Part shown: positions 1-9,227 of the stretch, one piece after another
How the letters are laid out: each line of letters starts with the position of its first letter
How positions within the stretch are numbered: position 1 is the first letter of the stretch
Assembly (NCBI RefSeq): GCF_000014345.1
Contig: NC_009879.1
Location: 248,001-312,000, forward strand
DNA: 64,000 bases
Direction: 5' to 3'
From: Rickettsia canadensis str. McKiel
GTDB taxonomy: Bacteria > Pseudomonadota > Alphaproteobacteria > Rickettsiales > Rickettsiaceae
Program-made: the position numbers and the translations under genes
The notes under the pieces: model-generated
Told to the model about the DNA's origin: nothing
The model's database searches: none
What the model saw: the letters and a program-made list of their open reading frames with translations, nothing else

Positions 1-340
1 TATTTAAAGGCTCATTGCTATTTAGTATTTTATCGTATAAAGTTTTTGCGTTTTCTAGTTCTGGTTGCAACGGCTTATTGCCTAGCATTAAAAACAGTTC
101 TTCTTCTAGTTTTTCTGCATTGCAAAGAGAAAGATATTTAAGTTTACTATTAATCCTTGCTTGCATTTCTACAGCAGCAGCATTAGTAAAAGTAAGGCAT
201 AAAATATTTGCAGGTTCTACGCCTTTGATCAATAAGCGTAAGAACCGATCGGTTAGGACCTTGGTTTTACCAGTACCTGCTGATGCCGATACCCAAACGG
301 AATACTTGGGATCAGATGCTTCTTGTTGTAAGTCACTCAT
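1..340 (-). CDS. addA: Double-strand break repair helicase AddA, N-terminal part (runs off window)
   Basis: Read on the minus strand, an ATG at 340 opens a frame that stays open to the window edge (113 residues). It begins MSDLQQEASDPKYSVWVSAS and continues into AGTGKTKVLTDR, a Walker A motif. LCLTFTNAAAVEMQAR follows, the motif Ia region of UvrD/RecB-type superfamily 1 helicases. The start context fits alphaproteobacterial AddA, the helicase-nuclease that resects double-strand breaks with AddB. The rest of the gene lies outside the window, so the nuclease domain cannot be checked. A plus-strand frame over the same bases is a shadow. RecB or another UvrD-like helicase remains possible. Confidence 0.8.
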   Translation of the reverse strand, partial: MSDLQQEASDPKYSVWVSASAGTGKTKVLTDRFLRLLIKGVEPANILCLTFTNAAAVEMQARINSKLKYLSLCNAEKLEEELFLMLGNKPLQPELENAKTLYDKILNSNEPLN

Positions 341-400
341 TATTTTTTTGCCATATTGTATGGATCCAATGTCATTCCTGCGTGGATCAATTTTTCCTCT

Positions 401-508
401 GTCACCCCCCCCCACGTGACTTAATCACGGGGTCCAGCTTAAAATACTACTATTATTAGTATTCTAAATTATTTTTTGGATACCATATGCAAGCCATAGG
501 GTGACACC
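401..508. repeat. Palindromic spacer repeat, type A
   Basis: An imperfect palindrome between addA and surf1. The left arm carries CACGTGACTTAATCACGGGG, the right arm GGATACC...AGCCATAGGGTGACACC. The AT-rich centre (AAAATACTACTATTATTAGTATT) recurs in copies near 34.1 and 38.9 kb. A run of nine C at 405-413 is conspicuous in this AT-rich genome. Confidence 0.6.
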
Positions 509-520
509 AAAAAGCGTTTT

Positions 521-1222
521 TCAAAAGTTATGTATTTTATAATGACGCTTATAAATTACATAGATTACGATTAAGGAAATAGCAAGTCCAAACCAAGTTA
601 GGGCGTATTCTAAATGGTCGTTTCTAATAGCTTTTACATGATTTATTGAAAGAGGTAATAAAATATCTAAATTGCTAATGTTTTTTCCTTCCTCGATAAT
701 ATAAAAATTCTCTAGATTTAACCCTAAAGCTTTGGATGCAGCTTTTAAATCTAACGTTAGCCACACATTATTTTTTATATCGTTGGCAGGTAAGTAACTA
801 CGGGTTTTTTCGGAAGGCATAGTAACACCAATTATTTCATGTTTTTGATTATTGGCTGCTTGTGTAATAATATTTTTATTGCGATTACTAAACCAGCCTC
901 GTGCTACTAAAATAATTTGTTCTTCTAGAGTTTTAAAGGGAGTAACTAAATAATAGCCGTCTTTTTCACTCGACATTGATCGCCTACCATATAAATATAT
1001 GTCTTTATTAAGCAAAAATTGACCAGTAATTTTTACCTTACGATAAATAAAATTGCTACCAAGTTCTTCTAAATTAATTGCAGGTGAAGTGAGATTAGCT
1101 TGCATTGAGGCTAAAAATAATTTCTTTTCTTTTAAGCGACTAATCTGCCAAAATCCTAAAGAGATAAGTGTTATAAAGGTTATAAGTACAAAGAAATTTG
1201 TTAAATTAATTTTGTTAGTCAT
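521..1222 (-). CDS. SURF1 family cytochrome c oxidase assembly protein
   Basis: 233 residues, the usual size for bacterial SURF1. There is one hydrophobic segment near residues 8-27, leading into GFWQISRLKEK (the family's GxWQ..R signature), and a second near 206-226 preceded by YALTWFGLA. Between them lies the periplasmic domain with VARGWFSNRNK. SURF1 proteins are inner-membrane factors that help insert haem a into subunit I of the aa3-type oxidase. The gene lies downstream of dnaQ on the same strand, separated by about 200 bases containing a palindromic repeat, so co-transcription is uncertain. No truncation seen. Confidence 0.93.
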   Translation of the reverse strand: MTNKINLTNFFVLITFITLISLGFWQISRLKEKKLFLASMQANLTSPAINLEELGSNFIYRKVKITGQFLLNKDIYLYGRRSMSSEKDGYYLVTPFKTLEEQIILVARGWFSNRNKNIITQAANNQKHEIIGVTMPSEKTRSYLPANDIKNNVWLTLDLKAASKALGLNLENFYIIEEGKNISNLDILLPLSINHVKAIRNDHLEYALTWFGLAISLIVIYVIYKRHYKIHNF

Positions 1223-1261
1223 GGTTGTCCAATGTCACTCCCACGTTGATCAGTTTTTTTT

Positions 1262-1357
1262 GTTGTCATACCGTGGCTTGACCAAGGTATCTAGAAATAC
1301 AATTTAAAATGCTAATTTTTTTAACTGGATACTGTGGTCAAACCACGGTATAATACT
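1262..1357. repeat. Palindromic spacer repeat, type A
   Basis: Palindrome between surf1 and dnaQ. Arms are GTCATACCGTGGCTTGACCA and TGGTCAAACCACGGTATAA, with an AT-rich centre. Same family as copies at 401, 34134, 37096, 38862 and 51796. It could fold into a long hairpin on transcripts of either strand. Confidence 0.7.
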
Positions 1358-1421
1358 GAGTGCATTTTTTTTTTTGATTCACACAACAATGCCACCGTAG
1401 AAATGATATTAGTATCACAAT

Positions 1422-2111
1422 TTAAGCCGGTGTTAAAATCTTATTTATAAAATCTTTATGTTTCTGTAGTTCTTCTTTTGTAGGTTTAATAACTATAGTA
1501 GTTTGTTGTGTTTTGTTATTTACTTGATGCGTTGCTAAATTATTTATTCTGATAGATCTATCAACTATCTTAAAAGTCGATTGTCTACCACCTGTTAGTG
1601 CTACATACACTTCTGCAAGTAATGCCGCATCTTTCAAAGCACTGTGAACTTGTCTACCAGAATTATCAACTTTAAATCTTTTACATAATGCATCAAGATT
1701 ATATTTTGCTCCAGGAAACATGCTTCTAGCCATCACAAGAGTATCAATAGTATTTGCTAGTTCCAAGAGTTTAATTTCTGTTCTCTTTAATAATGATAAT
1801 TCATGATTTAGAAATTTAATATCGAAAGGAGCATTATGAATAATAAGTTTACTATCTGAGATAAACTCTAAAAAATCATCGGCTATTGTATGAAATAAAG
1901 GTTTATCTTTCAAAAATTCATCGGAAAGGCCGTGAATTCTATAAGCCTCAAACGGCATGTCTCGCTCAGGATTAATATAAAAATGAAAATTCCTGCCTGT
2001 TAATACCTTATTTACCATCTCAATAGCACCAATCTCAACGATTCGGTGACCTTGTTGTGGGTCAAGTCCTGTAGTTTCGGTATCTAAAATTATTTCTCTT
2101 AAACTTGACAT
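1422..2111 (-). CDS. dnaQ: DNA polymerase III epsilon subunit (3'-5' proofreading exonuclease)
   Basis: 229 residues with a complete DEDDh exonuclease domain: D10 and E12 in [10 protein letters not shown]97 in [14 protein letters not shown]156 and D161 in [14 protein letters not shown]. It proofreads for the replicative polymerase and binds the alpha subunit through its C-terminal tail, which here is short and lysine-rich. The start overlaps the 3' end of coaE by 13 bases, so dnaQ is the last gene of an lpxI-coaE-dnaQ unit with coupled translation likely. All catalytic residues are present. Confidence 0.96.
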   Translation of the reverse strand: MSSLREIILDTETTGLDPQQGHRIVEIGAIEMVNKVLTGRNFHFYINPERDMPFEAYRIHGLSDEFLKDKPLFHTIADDFLEFISDSKLIIHNAPFDIKFLNHELSLLKRTEIKLLELANTIDTLVMARSMFPGAKYNLDALCKRFKVDNSGRQVHSALKDAALLAEVYVALTGGRQSTFKIVDRSIRINNLATHQVNNKTQQTTIVIKPTKEELQKHKDFINKILTPA

Positions 2112-2674
2112 TCTAACTTTTTTATTAAATTACTTATTTGTTTTTCCAAGTCTAACATATCAACGCCGCTATTTATAGAAAAATCTGCTTTTGCTATTTT
2201 GCTCTCTTGTGGTAGTTGAATTTCTTTGATTTTATTATAAATTGCTATATCAAACGAAGATCTAGTCATCGCTCTTTGCATTCTTACTTCTTCAGAGCAA
2301 TATATTGTTACGACAAAATCAAAATATTGATCAAATTTAGCTTCATAAAGTAGAGGTATTTCAGCAAAACCAAATTTGGAAGTAGCGTTTTCTTTTTTAA
2401 ATAAAATTAGTTTATCTATTAGTAATGGGTAAATAAAATTTTGTAATTTCTCTCTAGATAGGTCATTATTATAGATTAAATTACTGATTTTTCTGATATT
2501 GAAATACTCAAGTTCAGGTAGTAATTTCAAGATTTGAGTTTGCACTCTCAAATCTTGATATAATTTTTTTATACATCGATCAGCACAAAAAGTTTTATAT
2601 CCCTTCTCTGCTAGATAATCCAAAATAAACGTTTTTCCTGATGCATAGTTACCGGTAATACCTATTGCTAACAT
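2099..2674 (-). CDS. coaE: Dephospho-CoA kinase
   Basis: 191 residues. The N-terminus [15 protein letters not shown] is the P-loop of CoaE (G13, K14, T15), followed by the C..D motif region ([12 protein letters not shown]) and the [15 protein letters not shown] lid/substrate segment. The enzyme phosphorylates the 3'-OH of dephospho-CoA in the last step of coenzyme A synthesis in the cytoplasm. Its start overlaps lpxI by 7 bases and its end overlaps dnaQ by 13 bases, so the three genes are probably translated as a coupled operon. Confidence 0.95.
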   Translation of the reverse strand: MLAIGITGNYASGKTFILDYLAEKGYKTFCADRCIKKLYQDLRVQTQILKLLPELEYFNIRKISNLIYNNDLSREKLQNFIYPLLIDKLILFKKENATSKFGFAEIPLLYEAKFDQYFDFVVTIYCSEEVRMQRAMTRSSFDIAIYNKIKEIQLPQESKIAKADFSINSGVDMLDLEKQISNLIKKLECQV

Positions 2675-3480
2675 TTTGCTATAAAAATTTTATGTTCATT
2701 AGCGAGTTTTACAGTTAATTCTTGTTCAACTACAATCATTTCACCTGCTTTGATTGCTATACCGCAATAATTATACTTAGCAAGGTTTTGTATAGTGCCC
2801 GGCCCGATCGTCGGGATATCTAGCCTTGTATCCTGACCTAATTTGGGTATTTTTACTAACACTCCTTCATGATGATTTTTACGTAAATCTGCACATCTCG
2901 CTATTAAATTATCCGTCCCTTCGGCAGCTTCTATACCAAGTATATAGCCACTTTCAATTATAACCGATTGTGCAATGTCGAATGGACTTAAATGATTTAA
3001 TATTTTTATTCCAAGCTCAATATCATTTTTATCTGAACTCTTAGGGTGAGTATCGGTTATAATATTGGAGTCACATTGTTGATTTTTATATATTTTGTTA
3101 CTTGAAATTACTTTAAAACCGTAACTTTCAAAAAAATCTGCTACTGTTTTTAGCAAACTATCATCTCCTCGAATTTTTTGCCCAAGTATTTTGAAAAGTA
3201 ATAAACCGCCTATTTTATCTACGGCTAAATTTTTAAAATTCGGTCTATTAACACCGCCTATAAAAATAATATTTTGTACTTCATTCTCCTTAAAATATTT
3301 TATAGCTTCCCCAACCATACCAATTTTAAAAACTTTGTATTCAAAATTTTTAATTTGGTTTATATCGGTTTCGCCTTGAATGGCTGTTATATAACATTTA
3401 CCGCCTTGCGTAGTATAATTCTTGGCTATTAAGTAAGGTAATGAGCCTCTGCCTGCGATAATTCCAAGATTTGGTAGCAT
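2668..3480 (-). CDS. lpxI: UDP-2,3-diacylglucosamine diphosphatase LpxI
   Basis: 270 residues, typical for LpxI (DUF1009). The N-terminal domain opens with LGIIAGRGSLPYLIAKNY, and GDDSLLKTVADFFESYGF marks its end. The C-terminal catalytic domain has the conserved GQDTRLDIPTIGPGTI and GIAIKAGEMIVVE blocks. It hydrolyses UDP-2,3-diacylglucosamine to lipid X in lipid A synthesis and replaces the unrelated LpxH. First gene of the overlapping lpxI-coaE-dnaQ unit. Its start faces the divergent ssrA promoter about 90 bases away. Confidence 0.93.
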   Translation of the reverse strand: MLPNLGIIAGRGSLPYLIAKNYTTQGGKCYITAIQGETDINQIKNFEYKVFKIGMVGEAIKYFKENEVQNIIFIGGVNRPNFKNLAVDKIGGLLLFKILGQKIRGDDSLLKTVADFFESYGFKVISSNKIYKNQQCDSNIITDTHPKSSDKNDIELGIKILNHLSPFDIAQSVIIESGYILGIEAAEGTDNLIARCADLRKNHHEGVLVKIPKLGQDTRLDIPTIGPGTIQNLAKYNYCGIAIKAGEMIVVEQELTVKLANEHKIFIAKC

Positions 3481-3570
3481 AATAAGTTTTTAATTTAGAA
3501 GTCTCAACATTTATTATAAGTGCATATTATAAGTGCATTTTAAATATAAATCTAGAATTCTTATTTAACC

Positions 3571-3599
3571 TTTACATTTTGATCAAATTAAGGTATAAT
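3571..3599 (+). promoter_or_regulatory. Sigma70-type promoter of ssrA
   Basis: TTTACA at 3571-3576 and TATAAT at 3594-3599 are separated by exactly 17 bases. Transcription should begin near 3606, just ahead of the tmRNA acceptor piece. This is one of the best promoter matches in the window. Confidence 0.75.
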
Positions 3600-3605
3600 A
3601 CTAGG

Positions 3606-4058
3606 TGCTAATATAGCTATAGTAATAAACGTAATTTAGAATAGAGGTTGCGGACTCGGGGGCAGTACCCGACGCCTCCACCAATATTTAAGTGTTATAT
3701 ATGGTTTTTATGTTACTCCTGCGAAAGCAGGAATCCAGTCAACATGTAGACAATTGTTGATGTTTGTTTTATCACTATGTACCTATAGTAAGGTTACTTT
3801 TTCTGGATTCCCGCTTTCACACGGGAATGTAAAACGAGCGACCATAATAACAATTTTGGGGGCGAAATAGGATCGACGTGCTTAATAAAAAAATTGCTTT
3901 TACTCGGGATGATTCCACCGATGACTTTTGTCATATGGATCAAAACAAAGAAGCGCAAACGATAATGATCGTTATGTAGGTGCTCCAGCTTTAGCTGCAG
4001 CTTAAACCTACGCGGCTTGGGTTGAGGGTTTGCCGGGCAACAGAAAAACCCTCACGTA
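3606..4058 (+). ncRNA. ssrA: tmRNA, circularly permuted two-piece form
   Basis: The acceptor piece comes first, ending GACGCCTCCACCA at 3683 with the T-arm GGACTCGGGGGCAGTACCCG before it. The coding piece starts at 3858 with GGGGGCGAAATAGGATCGAC. GGGGGCG of the coding piece pairs over seven positions (one G-U) with CGCCTCC before the CCA end, which proves the permuted layout known from alphaproteobacteria. The tag frame runs 3955-4005 and reads ANDNDRYVGAPALAAA then TAA. The intervening segment (3684-3857), cut out during maturation, contains a palindromic repeat. tmRNA rescues stalled ribosomes and tags their products for ClpXP. The 5' end follows the promoter; the 3' end is approximate. Confidence 0.93.
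3711..3832. repeat. Palindromic repeat (type B) inside the tmRNA intervening segment
   Basis: Arms ACTCCTGCGAAAGCAGGAAT and GGATTCCCGCTTTCACACGG flank an AT-rich centre. The element lies wholly between the CCA of the acceptor piece and the GGGGG of the coding piece, so it would be removed with the spacer. Related copies are at 28376, 30787, 47681 and 53346. Confidence 0.75.
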
Positions 4059-4224
4059 TACTTGTTTAATTTGAAAAATGGGCAATAAAGTCTTTTGGGT
4101 AATCTCTTCACTCACGTACTAGTATGTACTCTGCGATTATCAGCCTCAAGACTGATTCCTCTTTTCCAAATTAAAATTTGTCTACCTATTTTTAGTTTAG
4201 GGTGTATTATTGTACTTTTCTCAT

Positions 4225-4704
4225 ATGAATACCGAATATAAAAAATTTGTAAATGAATATATGCTAGAATTTGTGAAAAAAATTCTAACAAAAATTCAGC
4301 ATGAAAATTTATATTGGGATCAGTTAATATATATATCATATAGAACTGATAATCCTGCAGTAATTTTACCCTTAAAAGTTAAGCAAGCATATCCAAAACA
4401 AATAACAATAGTATTGCAATATCAGTTTGAAAATTTAATAGTAAATGATACTGGCTTTTCTTTAACTGTAAGTTTTTACGGTGTTAAAGAAATAATTTAC
4501 GTACCTTTTGATGCACTTATCAGTTTTATTGATTCCAATAATAATTACAGCTTAACTTTTAATCAGTTGTTAAATGTACAAGAATATCATCAACATGAAA
4601 AGGAAATAAGGAATAATAAAAGTTGTAAGACTTCATTATCTCCAAATCCAAATGTTATAATGTTAGATAAGTTTCGTAATTCTTCTAAACCTAAACCTCA
4701 TTAA
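4225..4704 (+). CDS. sspB: SspB-type ClpXP adaptor (alphaproteobacterial form)
   Basis: About 159 residues from the ATG at 4225; a TTG at 4210 would add five. The body (YISYRTDNPAVILPLKVKQ, ITIVLQYQFENLIV, FSLTVSFYGVKEIIYVPFDA) matches the beta-rich SspB fold that binds ssrA-tagged substrates. The lysine/proline-rich tail (NVIMLDKFRNSSKPKP) would be the tether that docks on ClpX. The protein delivers tmRNA-tagged polypeptides to ClpXP. It lies directly downstream of ssrA and is followed by rnhA after 4 bases, so tag and adaptor are encoded side by side. Family call is from sequence pattern only. Confidence 0.8.
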   Translation: MNTEYKKFVNEYMLEFVKKILTKIQHENLYWDQLIYISYRTDNPAVILPLKVKQAYPKQITIVLQYQFENLIVNDTGFSLTVSFYGVKEIIYVPFDALISFIDSNNNYSLTFNQLLNVQEYHQHEKEIRNNKSCKTSLSPNPNVIMLDKFRNSSKPKPH

Positions 4705-4708
4705 AATA

Positions 4709-5176
4709 TTGAACGAGAATATATCGAAAGTAGTTATATATACTGATGGTGCATGTGCAGGTAATCCTGGTCCCGGAGGATGGGGAGCTTTACTTCAATT
4801 TAATGATACCAGCAAAGAAATATTAGGGTATGAATTAGATACGACAAATAATCGTATGGAAATTACAGCAGCACTTGAAGCATTGAGGATTTTGAAAAAA
4901 TCTTGTAATGTTGAGATTTATACTGATAGTAAATATTTACAACAAGGAATTACCACTTGGATTCATAATTGGGTAAAAAATAATTGGTGTAAAAGCAATA
5001 ATGAAGCAGTTAAAAATGCTGATTTATGGCAAAAATTATACGCAGAATTGAGTAAACATACTATTATTTGGAAATGGGTAAAAGGTCATGCAAATAATAG
5101 CGGTAATATTGCTGCCGATAAGCTTGCAGCGCAAGGAAGACAAACTGCTATAGAAATTTTAAAATGTCGTGTATAG
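4709..5176 (+). CDS. rnhA: Ribonuclease HI
   Basis: 155 residues with all active-site positions: D13 in [17 protein letters not shown]51 in [14 protein letters not shown]73 in YTDSKYL, H127 in WVKGHA and D137 in AADKLA. It cleaves the RNA strand of RNA-DNA hybrids (R-loops, primers). The start is a TTG at 4709; no ATG lies upstream in frame and the TTG leaves the normal distance to D13. The 3' end overlaps the next gene by 13 bases, and sspB ends 4 bases upstream, giving a compact sspB-rnhA-NDUFA12-mlaD run. Confidence 0.96.
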   Translation: MNENISKVVIYTDGACAGNPGPGGWGALLQFNDTSKEILGYELDTTNNRMEITAALEALRILKKSCNVEIYTDSKYLQQGITTWIHNWVKNNWCKSNNEAVKNADLWQKLYAELSKHTIIWKWVKGHANNSGNIAADKLAAQGRQTAIEILKCRV

Positions 5177-5607
5177 ATAAGTTTTTTATTACTTTTTTTC
5201 ACAAAAAAGTAGGAGAAGATGAGTTTTTGAATCAATATTATGAAAGCCGTAATATTGATTATTTAGGACGTCCAAGGAGATTTGTTATTTATAACAATGT
5301 AAATGAACCTACAAAAATTGCGCCAAGTTGGCATGTTTGGTTACATCATCTAGTAAATGAGATACCAAAAAATATTCAGCTTTTTCCATGGCAAGATAAT
5401 ACACATCTTGCCAAATTCACTTATAGAGAGGAATTTAAAGGAGACACGGAATGCAGCACCGCAGCGTACATAAACATACGTGAGGATGCGAGTACTGGAT
5501 CGACGTATAAATTACCGCTAGAAGTAGAGTGTGCAAAGATGTCTAATAAAATAGCTAAAAAGCCGCCTAAAACATCATATCTTAAATATAATAGATGGCA
5601 ACCGTAA
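5164..5607 (+). CDS. NDUFA12-like complex I accessory protein with in-frame RPE
   Basis: 147 residues. [19 protein letters not shown] and [19 protein letters not shown] match the NDUFA12/B17.2 family, an accessory subunit of NADH:ubiquinone oxidoreductase kept in alphaproteobacteria and mitochondria. From about residue 82 to 128 the protein carries a foreign stretch ([17 protein letters not shown] ... [16 protein letters not shown]) shared with ZapE and QueA in this window; this is a Rickettsia palindromic element. The family sequence resumes at [15 protein letters not shown], so the frame survives. Without the insert the protein is near 100 residues, the family's usual size. Overlaps rnhA. 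Confidence 0.9.
   Translation: MSCIDKFFITFFHKKVGEDEFLNQYYESRNIDYLGRPRRFVIYNNVNEPTKIAPSWHVWLHHLVNEIPKNIQLFPWQDNTHLAKFTYREEFKGDTECSTAAYINIREDASTGSTYKLPLEVECAKMSNKIAKKPPKTSYLKYNRWQP
5408..5550 (+). repeat. RPE-1-type palindromic element inside the NDUFA12-like gene
   Basis: Encodes in frame the segment with [17 protein letters not shown] and [15 protein letters not shown]. The same peptide pattern appears in zapE and queA, each time in the same reading frame of the element. Boundaries are judged from where host-gene similarity should resume and are good to about ten bases. Confidence 0.85.
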
Positions 5608-5628
5608 ATTAATAAAATATACAAAATA

Positions 5629-6081
5629 ATGAAACAGAATGTTATTGAAACAATTATCGGCTTTGTAGTATTAATTATTGTCTTGCTATTTTTGATTTTT
5701 GCCTACAAAACAGGTTATTCTATCACTAGCTCAAAAGGTTATCAGGTAACTGCTAATTTTCAGAGTGCAGAGGGTATAGCAGTCGGAAGTGATGTAATGA
5801 TTTCAGGTATAAAAATTGGTAGTATAAAGAAAATTACTTTAGACCCAAATAGCTTTTACGCAATAGTATATCTAAATATTAATGATGATGTTAAAATACC
5901 TAAAGATTCTAAAGCTCAAGTAGTAACCAGTGGGTTATTTGGAAGTAAGTATATTTCAATCGTACCCGGTAATGATGATGAAAATTTAGCGGCTAATGAA
6001 GAAATAAGATATACTCAATCAGCAATAAATATTGAATTATTAATTAATAAAATCGTTTCTTCATTTGGCAGTAAATGGTAA
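5629..6081 (+). CDS. mlaD: MlaD-type MCE-domain lipid transport protein
   Basis: 150 residues. A single membrane anchor spans residues 8-27 (TIIGFVVLIIVLLFLIFAY), followed by one MCE domain (GYQVTANFQSAEGIAVGSDV, ISGIKIGSIKKITLD, AQVVTSGLFGSKYISIVPG). MlaD is the periplasmic, inner-membrane-anchored subunit of the Mla phospholipid transport system that maintains outer-membrane asymmetry. It starts 21 bases after the NDUFA12-like gene. No other mla genes are in the window. Length is normal for short MlaD proteins. Confidence 0.9.
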   Translation: MKQNVIETIIGFVVLIIVLLFLIFAYKTGYSITSSKGYQVTANFQSAEGIAVGSDVMISGIKIGSIKKITLDPNSFYAIVYLNINDDVKIPKDSKAQVVTSGLFGSKYISIVPGNDDENLAANEEIRYTQSAINIELLINKIVSSFGSKW

Positions 6082-8079
6082 GAAACAAAAAATCATTAAA
6101 TTCAGCCTAATCTATTTTAGATGCGGTTTTTTATTTTAAAATTTCTAATGTATGAATGATTCAAAAGTAGCATTAGGTGTGAAAAAAATCTTATTGTAAA
6201 CTATTTGTCTATTTTTTAACATTCTAATGTTTAGTTTTAATAGTTACTACTAATTATTATTATTGTTCAGATATTACGGAATTTTATTTTCTTATGTAAA
6301 GTGAAATAATATCTATTATATCTTCTATGGTTATTGAAGCTATTAGATATATAATAGATATTATACTTTAGATTCTTTAAGATGAAAAAGTAGAAAGTTA
6401 TTAGAGAGCATCAGTATAGTACCACGTTGACTTTACTTACTTAGTTTCAACTAAGACCTTAATAAGATATTTACCTACGATAATTCACTATGTTCCACCA
6501 TACTTATATTAAAAGAAAGTTCTTAAAAATGTTACATATCCACTTAAAGTAATAATTTATTTCTTGGTTTAGGTAACTCTAAACCAAGCTTTAAATCAAT
6601 TCTATCTTACTTAAAAATACAGTTTTAATATTAAGCTCATATGATGCCAAATTTTGCAAGATTCGCTTTTATACGTTTTCGTTCTTCACGTCTATCACAC
6701 AATGGGGCTGAGTTTGCTATAATTTATTGCCATATTATCAATAAAATAGTTTAAAGAATCTCTAAATAATTTGCTTAATTTTTCATCATTTTCAAGTTCT
6801 TCATAATATGATAACGATTTTGCAGTTCTTAACTTAAAATATAATTTAATCATTTCAAGAGTAGAATAATCTATCACAGTTATTATATTTATTAATTGAC
6901 ATATTTTTACTATATTTAATTATAGCTATCGACAGTAGTGTAATATTTTTCTCTTCAATCTAACAATGAACAGTTGATATTACTTAATTTTCAATTAGTT
7001 TATTTATTTATCACATATTTATTGTGCAGCTAATAGAGCATGAGTAAATTTTTTGATCAAGTTGATAGCTTATAAGTACTTGGTTAAAACTTTAGATATA
7101 TCAATTATTACAAAGGAACTTAAATATTTATACATGAAGCATAGTAATAAATATTTGTATAAATCAACTTTCAACCTAACTAAATTAATTTTTTAAATTA
7201 TTTATTTATATTCATTTTCGTAGGTATATTATCTTGGTATAAAAGTTAATTTTATGTTTGGTGATGAAAGAGCCAGAGAAAGTGATGAGCTATAATTTAA
7301 AAATTTTTTAAAAAGTACACTAAATTTAAAAAATTTGCAATGAGCTTGCAGAATTAATTATTGTCTATACACATACTTATTCTGAAGACGGCGTTATCAT
7401 ATGATAAATTAATCTTTGCTAAGATAAGTGTTGTAAGGGTTACTTGGAGAGAGACACAGGATATAATAAGCCGAGATATGAGTCGTGGTATAGATCTATT
7501 TAAGAAAATATATGCAGTTTCAATCTATGTTGGTTTAACGTCGAGTGCCGGTGAAGAAGGTTGTTTCAATGTGAGATTTGTAACTCTAGAAGAAGCAGGA
7601 AAGCTAAAACATAGAAAATGATCAAATAAAATTAAGCGTTCATGATAAAGAACAAACTAATGATAATGCATTACTTAGCAGGTGCATTTCCTCCTAGTAC
7701 CTTATTTATGAAATCCTATTAAATATAATTCAGATAACATTATGAATTGGTACTTATTAATAGGTAGAATTTGAAGAAATTAGCACAAGCCCTCTTAAAA
7801 TAATAGGTAAATCAGATTAAGTTTTAAGTTTATCATAAAGATTTTGAATTATTGAAACAATCAATAAAAATTTCTGGACGTTTGTACGCTATTCTTAGTA
7901 AAGATATTGTGGGGGCGATGAAATATCCTCATCCCTTATCCCTGACATTCCAATCCTTATGAAGTGTATTAAATTGCACGGCGTTTTCTTATTTATCGTG
8001 TAAAGCGAAATTTCATATTGACTTTTAAAACAGTATAAATTTCTTTACTTTAATTTTTTATAAAGAAATTATACCGGGT
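6082..8079. other. Gene-poor spacer with unidentified remnants
   Basis: About 2 kb without a gene I can identify. Stop codons are frequent in all frames, and base composition is very AT-rich. Two short open stretches stand out: a 60-codon minus-strand frame at 6695-6877 (lysine- and tyrosine-rich, ends ...NMAINYSKLSPIV) and an 86-codon plus-strand frame at 7361-7621. Just upstream of the latter, another frame reads NELAELIIVYTHTYSEDGVI before a stop, which suggests a frameshifted old gene of unknown type. I see nothing else in it. Confidence 0.5.
7361..7621 (+). CDS. Unidentified short ORF, probably a gene fragment
   Basis: 86 codons from a non-ATG start to TGA at 7619. I do not recognise it. 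The C-terminal half (AVSIYVGLTSSAGEEGCFNV then RFVTLEEAGKLKHRK) has a less AT-biased, protein-like composition, unlike the surrounding spacer. There is no ribosome binding site at the start. The preceding 60 bases carry coding-like sequence in a different frame, so this is more likely the surviving part of a frameshifted gene than an intact small gene. No function proposed. Confidence 0.25.
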   Translation: MSIHILILKTALSYDKLIFAKISVVRVTWRETQDIISRDMSRGIDLFKKIYAVSIYVGLTSSAGEEGCFNVRFVTLEEAGKLKHRK

Positions 8080-8345
8080 TATGAAGAAAAACAGGGAAAT
8101 TTAACTCAAAAACAAAATGAAGCTGTAGGGTTTGTATCTATCGGTACATTCCTTGGATATTTTGATTTTATGCTATATATACATATGGTAGTAATTCTTA
8201 ATGAATTATTTTTTCTACCTCTAATCCCCAAAGTCCATCTTTTAAGACAATTGAGACCTTTTAGTGCTGTGATTTTTGGGGTGGATAGGCGAAAAATATA
8301 GGTCAAAGCAACTATAAGTAATTACTACAGCAATTATGGCATTTG
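8080..8345 (+). pseudogene. ProP-type MFS transporter relic (N-terminal part)
   Basis: The plus strand reads EKQGNLTQKQNEAVGFVSIG then TFLGYFDFMLYIHMVVILNE then LFFLPLIPKV, the N-terminus and first membrane segment of the rickettsial proline/betaine transporter family. A frame change is needed to reach RPFSAVIFGVDRR, equivalent to the RPFGALIFG loop. After another lesion and a stop, VITTAIMAF follows. Nothing recognisable of the remaining ten or so membrane segments is left. A dead, truncated gene copy; ends are approximate. Confidence 0.75.
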
Positions 8346-8384
8346 AAGCTAGAAATAATAAATGGTCATTATTATTAATAATGT

Positions 8385-9035
8385 TATTCTTTTTATAATA
8401 AGGATCAATTATAGCATAACAACAAACTTCTTCTACTAATGCTTTAGCACTGTCAATGCCTAAATATAAAGCAAGAGTAAGAAATATATGAATGTTTCTA
8501 TTGCTTTTTTTCTTTTTTTGCTTCGTTCTTAGAATATAAGGTTAAAATATTATGAAGCCGATCAAACAATTTAATCAATATTATTTTCTTGATCTTTTGA
8601 ATAAAATGCAATGTTTATAACTTCTCTAATAGTTTATTCTTCACCATTGATAGAGAGCATTCTAACCATTTGACCAATTCATGGATTAAATATTTGTACA
8701 ATAATTGCTTCAGTAAGTTCTGTATTCTCAATAGTATTGTGAAGTAGAACAGTATTTAGCATGTGAGAAGTAAAAAACTTAGGGACTTCGTCTTGTTACA
8801 AACTCCTCAAGCATAATCGTGACTCTGATTGGATGTGAATCGTAAAAGGATCGCCCGATTGACGCATTTGTAAGCCATGATATTTACAAGCGTAATAAAT
8901 GCGTTTTTTTACTTCTTCTATATCCACAGTACTTATACTTTATACTTTAGTGTTGAAATATTCGAGTTTATCAAGCAATTTTTTAGCATAAACTTAAAGT
9001 TTAAACTTTTCTTTCCAAGGACTTATATTTTCCAT
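8385..9035 (-). pseudogene. SpoT/RelA-type (p)ppGpp hydrolase relic
   Basis: Minus-strand reading from an ATG at 9035 gives MENISPWKEKFKL, then after a stop VYAKKLLDKLEYFNTKV, DIEEVKKRIYYACKYHGLQM and RQSGDPFTIH. In shifted frames it continues to RVTIMLEEFVT, LHNTIENTELTEAIIVQIF, IGQMVRMLSINGEE, and finally IHIFLTLALYLGIDSAKALV. This is the HD hydrolase domain of small rickettsial SpoT proteins in correct order, interrupted by several stops and frameshifts. No synthetase domain is seen. The active gene would have hydrolysed or sensed (p)ppGpp. Confidence 0.8.
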
Positions 9036-9227
9036 AAAAGTTATTTTATTTATATTACAAATAGTTAATTAAAAGCAAAAGTTAAAAAATTTAACAAATA
9101 ATTTTTATTTTAAATATATATATTAGTAACTTTTGACTGCATTGTATTTAAACAACTTCATGCTGTTTTGTTATTTATTGTCACTTCTTGTTCTTGCTGT
9201 AATTTATACTCTGCTGCTTTTTCTTCC

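Noticed and set aside
15..419. Open plus-strand frame at the window start
   Set aside because: It mirrors the addA N-terminus on the minus strand, which has a clear Walker A motif; the plus frame has no family features.
4112..4339. Minus-strand frame facing sspB
   Set aside because: Overlaps the sspB start in antisense and runs into the tmRNA 3' region; no ribosome binding site or family pattern.
8877..9068. Phe/Tyr-rich plus-strand ORF as a small membrane protein
   Set aside because: It is the mirror of the SpoT relic N-terminus (MENISPWKEKFK...), which explains the composition.
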